From contig DAIDIX010000076.1 of NCBI GenBank assembly GCA_027451645.1, positions 1-5,451 of the forward strand: a stretch of 5,451 nucleotides of DNA, read 5' to 3'. The notes under the pieces were generated by a model. It was not told the origin of the DNA. It ran no database searches and worked only from the letters and a program-made list of their open reading frames with translations. The number at the start of each line of letters is the position of its first letter. Within the stretch, counting starts at the first letter, position 1. The DNA comes from Candidatus Dormiibacterota bacterium (GTDB taxonomy: Bacteria; Chloroflexota; Dormibacteria; Aeolococcales; Aeolococcaceae). The translations under genes were made by a program, and so were the position numbers. Of the stretch, positions 1 through 5,451 are shown in pieces.

Positions 1-995
1 GCACTGTATTCCTTGCATGCTGGGGCAGATACAACATTCCGCACCAGACACGCCAGTACATCTACACCTTCACAGGGTGCACGCTTACCGTAAGCGGGAC
101 AGGTCCAGCGAAGACAGCGAGCGCATCGCTCTCCGGTACCACGCAGTACCTGAATCCAGTGAGCCATCCCAACTTCACCCTGAATCCTGTGGCTGATGCT
201 GGTGCCCTCATCCACATGGGGAGCCAGTATGTCGGCAACCTCATGCGCAACGCGAAGTCAGAGCTCAGCTACCACATCGAGGAATGTGGTGGACATCCCT
301 TTGCTTCCCACTGGTACACATGGCCAATCATGTACCACCCGGTATTCATGTACTCTGCATCAACTGCAACGACAACTGCTGACATTACGAATGTCGGGAA
401 TCCTGCTGTCTGGTGGGGCGCGATCGCAGCACTTCTTGTGCTTGTGGGTGCAGTTCCACGGACTCTAAAGGAGAAGATTGGACTGTACATGCTGCTCCTC
501 CTGACACTGGTGTGCACCATCATTCCATTCCATGCAGCAGAGCAGTCACCACTCGTCTCAAACCGGGTCAATCCAACGCATGTCATGGTGGTTGCTGGCA
601 TCCCCCTCTTTGACGTGGGCATGTTCCTGCTCGCAGTGCTCGGCTTTGTACTGGTTGCATATGGCATGAGAAGAAAGGCATTTCTCCCGGCCTTTGCTGT
701 AGTGAGCTATCTTGTGGCCTGGTACATGTGGGAACCGGGCAACCAGGCGCGAATCCTCTTTTTCTACCATGCACTCTCGATGCTCCCATTCATGGCAATT
801 GCCATAGCCTGGTGCCTTGCGAAGGTACGGGAGATGACACTTGTTGTCAGGGGAAGGGAAGTACCGCTCTCGTTTGTTGCCTATGCAGGACTTCTTGTCA
901 TATTTGCAGGATTCCTCTTTTTCTATCCAATTTTCACTGGACTTCCCATGTCAACTGCCAATCATGCGATGCGGATCTGGGTGGATATGCAATGA
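1..995 (+). CDS. GT39/PMT-like protein O-mannosyltransferase, 3' part (5' end outside window)
   Basis: Probable integral membrane glycosyltransferase that moves mannose from a polyprenyl-phosphate carrier to Ser/Thr of exported proteins. The frame is open from position 3, giving 330 visible residues. The GTG at 159 is therefore internal and the true start lies upstream. Seen: an extramembranous stretch with a Ser/Thr-rich part (about nt 81-150); a HPFASHWYTWPI segment (nt 294-329) followed by PVFMYS, matching the PMT pattern of a Pro/Ser-Trp-Trp/Tyr-x-Trp-Pro motif before a 'PVWYY' element; then ITNVGNPAVWW (nt 384-416) opening a transmembrane helix. Several more helices follow, including the FFYHALSMLPF segment (nt 759-791) that fits the family's FlYH-x-P-x-PF motif, and the terminal FYPIFTGLP (nt 921-947). 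The catalytic N-terminal Asp-Glu loop is not in the window, so activity cannot be judged. The TGA stop overlaps the next start. Other sugars than mannose are possible; the family call is fairly firm from the C-terminal motifs. Confidence 0.82.
   Translation, partial: TVFLACWGRYNIPHQTRQYIYTFTGCTLTVSGTGPAKTASASLSGTTQYLNPVSHPNFTLNPVADAGALIHMGSQYVGNLMRNAKSELSYHIEECGGHPFASHWYTWPIMYHPVFMYSASTATTTADITNVGNPAVWWGAIAALLVLVGAVPRTLKEKIGLYMLLLLTLVCTIIPFHAAEQSPLVSNRVNPTHVMVVAGIPLFDVGMFLLAVLGFVLVAYGMRRKAFLPAFAVVSYLVAWYMWEPGNQARILFFYHALSMLPFMAIAIAWCLAKVREMTLVVRGREVPLSFVAYAGLLVIFAGFLFFYPIFTGLPMSTANHAMRIWVDMQ
980..985 (+). promoter_or_regulatory. Ribosome binding site for the GT-C gene
   Basis: GGTGGA ends six bases before the ATG at 992, inside the last codons of the preceding gene. 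It supports the start at 992 (or the adjacent ATG at 995) over the open extension back to 728, which lies wholly within the mannosyltransferase gene. Confidence 0.5.
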
Positions 996-3184
996 TGCCG
1001 CTTGGAGCCTGGAGCATCCTTGCGGGATGGGGGCTCGTTGGAGCCTATATTTCTGGAGCATTTCTTCCTGGTCTCCGCTTTGGACAGCGGATACTCGTCA
1101 GTGGAGTGCTTGGAACGACAGTTGCAGTTGGAACGACGTACATTGCAGCACTCGCAGTCGGCCTGACTCCAACAGCCATACTGCTGGGAGTATTCATTCC
1201 GCTCATCGTTGCTGCAGCATGCCAGCGACTGTTTCATTCAGGTGGTGATGCACGTGACGCCTGGAAGTATTCCTGGAGTTCGTGGTATTCCCAGTCTCCA
1301 GAGGCACTCCTTTTCCAGTGCGTGATGTGGGTAGTTGTTGTGGGCAGCAGCATTGCCCTCTTCAGCTCGATGTTCCTAGTGCGGTGGGACGGTGCAGTCG
1401 TCGCAAGATTCCCGACTGTATGGGCAGACTGGGCACTTCACCTCGGTATGGCACAGAGCTTTGCAATAGGTCACAACATCCCTGCGAAGAACATAGTTTT
1501 CGCCAATACTGCGATGTACTATCCTCCGCTTCCCGACCTCGCGCCAGCATTGTTGCGCATGGGTGGACTTCCCATTGTCACTGCTCTTGATCTCATGAGC
1601 GGGCTTGGCATTGCAGGGCTCGTGCTTGCAGTCTATATGCTTGCAGACGAACTTATTGGACGATCCACAGCTGCAGCTGCCGTGGTCTTCATACTTCTCC
1701 TTGGAGGCGGCCTCGGTTTCTGGGGAGTTGCAGCAGCTGCATGGAAGATTGCATGTGTCCATGCGCATATGGGCGCAGGGACGTGTACATTTGAGAACCT
1801 GCTGCAGGTGTCGCCGGGACGGGCTGCAGCAATGGCATTCCGTGCCATTGGGTACATCCCGCATGTCCTTGCCAACCAGAGCGTGAACTATGACGGTCTC
1901 GAGACTTCAGTGACAATCCCAACGGGCATTGTATGGAATACTCCACTCTTCACCTGGTGGCTCCCGCAGCGCACATTTGTCGTAGGAATGTGTGTGGCAG
2001 TGACAGGACTGCTCGCACTCGTGAGAAATGCCACTTGGAAGAGGAGTGGCATTGTTCTCGGACTCATGTTCGGGTGGCTGCCAATAATCCATGTGGAGAG
2101 CTATCTCGTCGTTGTGGGTTTCACACTCATCTGGACAGTCTTTCGACGGGACAGGGCATGGCAGTGGACATGGCTGGGACTTCTCGTCATTGGTGGTGCG
2201 TTTGCATACCAGCTCGGCTCTGTACAGCATGGCAGTGCACTGTCAGGGAACGAGTATCCGTGGATCGATGTGGGATGGTATCCCACTGTTCCGGTGAAGG
2301 TTCTCGTGAGCCTGCCAGCACTCATCCAGGCTGTCGGGTCGTATGTCCATGACGTGTTCACAGTACGGTATTGGGGACACTGGCTTGTGAATTGCGGCAT
2401 TGCAGTTCCCTTCACGTTCGTATGCGGTGCTCTTCTTGTATGGTCAGCTGTGCGCCCTGCAGGAGCCATTGCACGGGCAACAGGCAGGTGGTGGAAGGCT
2501 GAGGCGAAACTCCTCATATTCGGGGGAATCGGGATATTCTTCCTTGCGACGACTATCGTATTCCAGCCCTGGTACTGGGACAACACGAAGTTTCTTGGCT
2601 ACTGGTATCTCGCTATTGCCCTTGGCATCACTGCAGCAGCATGGCGAATGCGGAGCATCTGGACTGCATGGCTCCTTCGTCTCGGAGTGGTGACAATGGT
2701 GCTTACGGGGGCTGTTGTCATGGTCCGATGGGGTCCATGGACTCCACCTGCGGACCAGATACTCCAGGACTATGTCCTCATGACTCCTGCTGATGTGCAT
2801 CTTGCGGATGCAGTTGTCCTCAATACGTCACCCCATGCTGTCTTCGCAACGGGGATGTCACATGAGGATCCTGTCATGATTCTCACTGGCCGGCAGGTTG
2901 TCGCAGGCTATGAGGGCTGGCTCTGGAGTTATGGCCTGGACTACCTTCCACGGAAGACAGCACTTGCCGCAATACTTGCTGGCTGCAATGCATCCATCCA
3001 TTCGTCCACATGTGCAGTGCAGGGACTTCTTCGGCAGTACGATGTCTCATATGTGGAAGTGGATACAGTGCATGCAGATGGTCTTCCTGCCAATGCACTC
3101 TGGTGGCAGGAACAGGGGCTTCCGGTTGCTGCATCGGAAGCCGGGATTACTGTCTATGATGTCCGTGGAGTGAGCGGAGCATGA
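992..3184 (+). CDS. GT-C-type multi-pass membrane protein, putative glycosyltransferase (730 aa)
   Basis: Uncharacterised large membrane protein with GT-C architecture, probably a glycosyltransferase using a lipid-linked sugar outside the membrane (inference). The frame is open from 728, but ATG 992 overlaps the upstream stop as ATGA and has a Shine-Dalgarno; ATG 995 is equally possible. Residues 1-580 carry well over ten hydrophobic helices. Seen landmarks: WADWALHLG (144-152), placing Asp146 where GT-C enzymes keep an acidic residue in the first outer loop; YYPPLPD (176-182); WWLPQRTF (322-329); GWLPIIHVES (361-370); and QPWYWDNTK (525-533). An extramembranous tail follows (about 585-730) containing LTGR-x-VVAGY-x-GWLWS-x-GLDY (631-650). 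This motif set recurs in large bacterial and archaeal membrane proteins annotated only as hypothetical or GT-C-like, as I recall. Cysteine pairs 255/265 and 665/674 lie in apparently external parts. The TGA stop overlaps the next start. The fold class is likely; donor, acceptor and reaction are unknown. Confidence 0.75.
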   Translation: MMPLGAWSILAGWGLVGAYISGAFLPGLRFGQRILVSGVLGTTVAVGTTYIAALAVGLTPTAILLGVFIPLIVAAACQRLFHSGGDARDAWKYSWSSWYSQSPEALLFQCVMWVVVVGSSIALFSSMFLVRWDGAVVARFPTVWADWALHLGMAQSFAIGHNIPAKNIVFANTAMYYPPLPDLAPALLRMGGLPIVTALDLMSGLGIAGLVLAVYMLADELIGRSTAAAAVVFILLLGGGLGFWGVAAAAWKIACVHAHMGAGTCTFENLLQVSPGRAAAMAFRAIGYIPHVLANQSVNYDGLETSVTIPTGIVWNTPLFTWWLPQRTFVVGMCVAVTGLLALVRNATWKRSGIVLGLMFGWLPIIHVESYLVVVGFTLIWTVFRRDRAWQWTWLGLLVIGGAFAYQLGSVQHGSALSGNEYPWIDVGWYPTVPVKVLVSLPALIQAVGSYVHDVFTVRYWGHWLVNCGIAVPFTFVCGALLVWSAVRPAGAIARATGRWWKAEAKLLIFGGIGIFFLATTIVFQPWYWDNTKFLGYWYLAIALGITAAAWRMRSIWTAWLLRLGVVTMVLTGAVVMVRWGPWTPPADQILQDYVLMTPADVHLADAVVLNTSPHAVFATGMSHEDPVMILTGRQVVAGYEGWLWSYGLDYLPRKTALAAILAGCNASIHSSTCAVQGLLRQYDVSYVEVDTVHADGLPANALWWQEQGLPVAASEAGITVYDVRGVSGA
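3165..3170 (+). promoter_or_regulatory. Ribosome binding site for the family 2 glycosyltransferase gene
   Basis: GTGGAG lies ten bases before ATG 3181. A second GGAG at 3176-3179 is only one base from the start and too close to serve. Translation is probably helped by coupling through the ATGA overlap with the upstream gene. Confidence 0.4.
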
Positions 3185-3876
3185 CACCAGATACACTTAC
3201 CGTTGTCATCCCTGCATTCAATGAGGCCCAGGTCATTGGGAGTGTTGTGCGGAAGGTGGATGCAGCCCTCCACCGGGAGGGTGTCTCTGCATTCTCCATA
3301 CTCGTCGTGGATGATGGGAGCACGGACTCGACCAAGGAGGAAGTGCTTGCATGCAGGGCAGATGGCATTCCCGTGCAGGTAGTACAGCATTCCCGGAACA
3401 GGGGGTATGGACTGTCACTTCGCAGCGGGTTTGTGCGGGCAGCTTATCCGCTCATCTGGCTTCTTGATGGTGATGGCCAGTTCGATCCTGCGGATGTCCA
3501 CATTCTGTTCGAGCACTACAGAGAAGGTGCAATGGTGTGCGGATACAGGGCGAAGCGAGCAGATCCCTGGCAGCGGAAGTTCGCAAGCTTTGCGTTCTTC
3601 ACGTGTGTCCGTCTCGTGTTTGGCCGGCTTGGTGTGCGTGATGTCGACTGCGCATTCAAGCTCATCCCCAGGGATGCAGTTCTCGCACTAACCTCAACGG
3701 GTGCAATGATTTCGACGGAGATGATTCTCACTGCACGAAAGCATCACCATCGCATCATTCAGGTTGCAGTTCCCCACTACCCACGAAGGACCGGGAGCCC
3801 CACAGGCATGCGACCCCGTGTCGTTCTTCGGGCATTTCGCGAACTTCTTGTTCTGAGGAGCAGACCCCCGAGATGA
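3181..3876 (+). CDS. Family 2 glycosyltransferase, polyprenyl-phosphate-sugar synthase-like (231 aa)
   Basis: Cytoplasmic GT-A fold enzyme expected to move a sugar from a nucleotide donor, probably onto a polyprenyl phosphate. Seen: N-terminal VVIPAFNE (8-15); VVDDGSTDST (42-51), the nucleotide-binding part; NRGYGLSLRSGF (73-84); the metal-binding DGDGQFDP (96-103) with the DxD at Asp96-Gly-Asp98; DVDCAFKLIPR (154-164), fitting the family's D-x-x-x-G/A-F-K acceptor-loop pattern; and HYPRRTGSPTG (199-209). No transmembrane segment follows, so it lacks the C-terminal membrane domain of ArnC/GtrB-type members. Its length matches compact DPM1-like synthases. Lying directly after two membrane glycosyltransferases that need lipid-linked sugars, it is the obvious candidate supplier. 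The start at 3181 overlaps the upstream stop as ATGA. The family is certain; the sugar (mannose by context) and the lipid acceptor are inference. It could instead act on a glycolipid or glycan. Confidence 0.9.
   Translation: MTPDTLTVVIPAFNEAQVIGSVVRKVDAALHREGVSAFSILVVDDGSTDSTKEEVLACRADGIPVQVVQHSRNRGYGLSLRSGFVRAAYPLIWLLDGDGQFDPADVHILFEHYREGAMVCGYRAKRADPWQRKFASFAFFTCVRLVFGRLGVRDVDCAFKLIPRDAVLALTSTGAMISTEMILTARKHHHRIIQVAVPHYPRRTGSPTGMRPRVVLRAFRELLVLRSRPPR
3855..3860 (+). promoter_or_regulatory. Ribosome binding site for the amidohydrolase gene
   Basis: GAGGAG lies twelve bases before ATG 3873, inside the end of the glycosyltransferase gene. The spacing is long for a Shine-Dalgarno, so the 4-base stop/start overlap probably contributes to re-initiation. 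Confidence 0.4.
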
Positions 3877-4715
3877 GGATTGATGCCCATGTTCACCTCA
3901 TTCCCGATGCAGTACGGGAAGATCCTGCAGCCATGCGGGAGTCGGATCCGTGGTTTGCCGAGTGCTTTCCTGAGGGAAAGGGCATGGGTGATGCTGTGCA
4001 GCTCAGCGCAATGCTCGATGACCAGAAGCTCGATGCCTGCATTCTTGCAGGATGGCCCTTTCGCAGCATTGATGACTGCCATGCAATGACAGAGGCTGCA
4101 GCAGGAGCAGCACGTCAGGATGCACGGATTGCATTCCTTGGCATGATCCATCCGCTCGATCCCAATCTCGATGATGCCCTTGATCATGCGCTCAAGCTTG
4201 GATGCTGCGGAGTGGGAGAAGTGAATGCGGATGGCTTTGGCATTCACGATGACAGGCTCCTCTACAGGCTTGCTGAAGCATGTGCGGACAGGAAGCTCCC
4301 ACTTCTTGTGCATTGCAGTGAGCCTGTTGGCCATGCATATCCCGGGAAGGGAACATTCGCGCTTCACCGGATTGAGAAGCTGCTTCAGGCTGTTCCACGA
4401 TGCACAATGGTGCTTGCCCACCTTGGAGGAGGATTCCCGTTCTACGCTGTGATGCCTGAGGTGCGCGAGCTCCTCTCGCATGCATATGTCGACACTGCTG
4501 CAGCTCCCTGGCTGTATCAGCCGGAAGCACTCACCCGTGTCGCGGATTCATGGGGCTGGGAGAGGATCATCTTTGGGTCCGACTTCCCTCTCATGGCAAA
4601 GAAGAAATTCACGAAGTGGCTCAACATTCAAGGGATGGCAGTACCCGAGGAGGTCTGGGGAGACACTGCTGCACGGATATATGGGATTCTTCCCAATCAG
4701 GAGAATGATGGCTGA
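3873..4715 (+). CDS. Metal-dependent amidohydrolase, Amidohydro_2/COG2159 type (280 aa)
   Basis: Predicted cytoplasmic TIM-barrel hydrolase or decarboxylase of the amidohydrolase superfamily; the substrate is unknown. Seen: HVH at 6-8 after the first strand (metal ligands His6 and His8); GVGEVN (113-118); LLVHCSEPVGH (144-154) with His147; LAHLGGG (181-187) with His183; a YVDTAAAPWLY segment (205-215); and FGSDFP (234-239) with the catalytic Asp237. All expected metal and catalytic positions are present, so the enzyme looks active. The HxSEPVGHxYPGKG and GGGxPFYxxMPEV wording matches a subgroup I recall as common in Chloroflexota and similar bacteria, without a known reaction. There is no signal peptide. 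The start overlaps the glycosyltransferase stop as ATGA, so it is coupled to the operon. Its last 19 bases overlap the 3' end of the opposing sortase gene. A link to glycan or lipid-sugar metabolism is only suggested by position. Confidence 0.88.
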   Translation: MRIDAHVHLIPDAVREDPAAMRESDPWFAECFPEGKGMGDAVQLSAMLDDQKLDACILAGWPFRSIDDCHAMTEAAAGAARQDARIAFLGMIHPLDPNLDDALDHALKLGCCGVGEVNADGFGIHDDRLLYRLAEACADRKLPLLVHCSEPVGHAYPGKGTFALHRIEKLLQAVPRCTMVLAHLGGGFPFYAVMPEVRELLSHAYVDTAAAPWLYQPEALTRVADSWGWERIIFGSDFPLMAKKKFTKWLNIQGMAVPEEVWGDTAARIYGILPNQENDG

Positions 4716-5377
4716 GATGCACTCTTTGAGGGTGACTGGGCAGGTCCTGTGCTTGGAGGTGTGAACGGCTTGCCATTTACTGCAGTGAGGGTGGCACGCC
4801 AGACAATGCGGTCATAGTCTCTCCACCAGGGAGTGCAGGTGATCATTGTCAGGTTGTAGCCTGTTGTACCGTTGAGCTGGGTCACCTGGCTTGGTGCAAG
4901 TACCCACTTGCCGGTGATTGTGTAGGTGTACACATTGCACTGCCTGTCCTGAACCTCAACTGTCTGCTGCGTGTTCAGCTGGTCGATGTACTCGAAATCC
5001 GGCTCACGGTGGAAGGCAACGATAATGTTTCCCTGACCGCCTGGTGAAGGGCTCTGGTACCAGTGGACAGCAGATCGGTCATTGAGCAGGGACCAGTTCC
5101 CGTTTCCTGCCACCAGTGCATAGCCGTACTGGGAGAGGGAGGGAAACGTGACCAGCATGAAATCACTTGTGGGAGAGGTGCTCGCTGCACATGTCGATGG
5201 TGTAGCGCCTGGGGACGATGTGACATGGGTGGGAGATCCGTGTTCCCATGCCTGAATGGCAGTCGAGTCTGCCTGTGATCTCTGGATGAGACCAATCACA
5301 GGGCCGACTCCTATGACGAGTCCTGCAATGATGAGCAGCAGTCCTATGCTGCTCCCAAGGAGCTTCGCATGTTTCAT
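4697..5377 (-). CDS. Sortase (class E/F-like transpeptidase), membrane anchored (226 aa)
   Basis: Cysteine transpeptidase that cleaves a C-terminal sorting motif of exported proteins and joins them to the cell envelope; it acts outside the membrane. Seen: a short basic N-terminus (KHAK) and one hydrophobic helix (about 8-30), acting as an uncleaved anchor; a Ser/Thr/Pro-rich linker (about 48-72); then the sortase barrel. SPGGQGNIIVAFHRE (111-125) holds catalytic His123, LTMITC (176-181) holds nucleophile Cys181 with TMITC in place of TLxTC, and DRIVWRA (189-195) holds the probable catalytic Arg190. A Ser/Pro-rich tail (203-226) extends past the domain. Two further cysteines (63 and 147) are present. 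No sorting-signal substrate is seen in the window. The ATG overlaps, as ATGA, the stop of an upstream open frame. The family call is firm; the class is tentative and rests on size and the single N-terminal anchor. Confidence 0.9.
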   Translation of the reverse strand: MKHAKLLGSSIGLLLIIAGLVIGVGPVIGLIQRSQADSTAIQAWEHGSPTHVTSSPGATPSTCAASTSPTSDFMLVTFPSLSQYGYALVAGNGNWSLLNDRSAVHWYQSPSPGGQGNIIVAFHREPDFEYIDQLNTQQTVEVQDRQCNVYTYTITGKWVLAPSQVTQLNGTTGYNLTMITCTPWWRDYDRIVWRATLTAVNGKPFTPPSTGPAQSPSKSASQPSFS

Positions 5378-5451
5378 GATCGTGCATGTCCTCCAGTTCC
5401 ATCATACGTCAGAGGAGGAAATTCCGTTACGAGGAGGACACCTGCTCCATC
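5374..5451 (-). CDS. 3' end of an unidentified gene upstream of the sortase (partial)
   Basis: On the minus strand only one frame is open from the right edge to the sortase start. It gives 25 residues (DGAGVLLVTEFPPLTYDGTG, then GHARS) and ends with a TGA at 5376-5374 that overlaps the sortase ATG as ATGA. The other two frames stop at 5430-5428 and 5406-5404. The same overlap style is used at three other junctions in this window, which favours a real gene end. There is no hydrophobic segment or sorting motif in the visible part. The function cannot be read. The VLLVTEFPP stretch resembles the first strand of family 4 glycosyltransferases, but its place at a C-terminus argues against that reading. 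Confidence 0.45.
   Translation of the reverse strand, partial: DGAGVLLVTEFPPLTYDGTGGHARS
5389..5394 (-). promoter_or_regulatory. Ribosome binding site for the sortase gene
   Basis: The minus strand reads GGAGGA eleven bases before the sortase ATG at 5377. Another ATG at 5387-5385 is out of frame and too close to this site, so 5377 is the preferred start. Confidence 0.5.

Noticed and set aside
728..991. 88-codon open extension upstream of the GT-C gene start
   Set aside because: It lies entirely within the PMT-like gene in another frame and its translation is Cys-rich without helices. A coupled ATG with a Shine-Dalgarno sits at 992.
159..995. GTG at 159 as a true start giving a 278-residue protein
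   Set aside because: The same frame is open back to the window edge and encodes continuous plausible protein, so 159 is internal.
1376..1864. 162-codon minus-strand open frame opposite the GT-C gene
   Set aside because: Its composition is typical of an antisense shadow and it overlaps a well-supported membrane protein.
1660..2645. Repeated CTGCAG/GCAGCTGC-type words such as those near 1668, 1728 and 2631
   Set aside because: They encode Ala-rich helix segments in varied phase and reflect codon preference for GCA, not a structured repeat.
3777..4481. 234-codon minus-strand open frame opposite the amidohydrolase gene
   Set aside because: The opposite strand encodes a clear, motif-complete enzyme. 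The antisense translation has no recognisable domain and is rich in Cys, His and Arg, as expected for a shadow frame.
4680..4780. Bidirectional terminator between the convergent genes
   Set aside because: No inverted repeat followed by a T-run could be found on either strand near the overlap.
5374..5451. Truncated family 4 glycosyltransferase N-terminus, from the VLLVTEFPP...GTGGHA pattern
   Set aside because: The likeness is short. The frame stops within six residues of the Gly-Gly-His part, and the sortase starts there with a complete membrane anchor, so there is no room for a frameshifted continuation.

Overview
This window looks bacterial and holds most of a surface-glycosylation gene cluster facing a sortase gene. 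By eye the GC content is in the mid-fifties, and coding density is close to 100 percent. The pairing of a protein O-mannosyltransferase-type enzyme with a sortase, and the subtype of the metal-dependent amidohydrolase, suggest a monoderm-like lineage such as Chloroflexota or a relative. The taxonomic call is weak: no rRNA or other marker gene is present, and archaea also carry such genes.

Plus strand, about 1 to 4715: four genes are packed head to tail. The first is the 3' part of a GT39/PMT-like membrane mannosyltransferase and is cut by the window start. The second is a 730-residue multi-pass membrane protein of GT-C architecture with an extramembranous C-terminal domain. The third is a soluble family 2 glycosyltransferase resembling polyprenyl-phosphate-sugar synthases. 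The fourth is an Amidohydro_2 family hydrolase. All three junctions are 4-base ATGA stop/start overlaps, so the genes are almost certainly one translationally coupled operon. Its promoter lies upstream of the window.

Minus strand, 5451 down to 4697: a sortase gene converges on the operon and overlaps the amidohydrolase gene tail to tail by 19 bases. Its start codon also overlaps, as ATGA, the stop of an open frame running in from the right edge. The sortase is therefore probably the second or later gene of its own operon.

How the genes may work together (inference): the family 2 enzyme would charge a polyprenyl phosphate with a sugar on the cytoplasmic face. The GT39 and GT-C proteins would use that lipid-linked sugar outside the membrane to modify Ser/Thr-rich surface proteins. 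The sortase would attach surface proteins to the envelope. The sortase itself has Ser/Thr/Pro-rich segments of the kind PMT enzymes modify. The role of the amidohydrolase in this setting is unknown. I saw no RNA genes, CRISPR arrays, insertion sequences or intrinsic terminators. No single feature is clearly a new system; the most unusual points are the coupled amidohydrolase and the possible glycosylation-sortase link.
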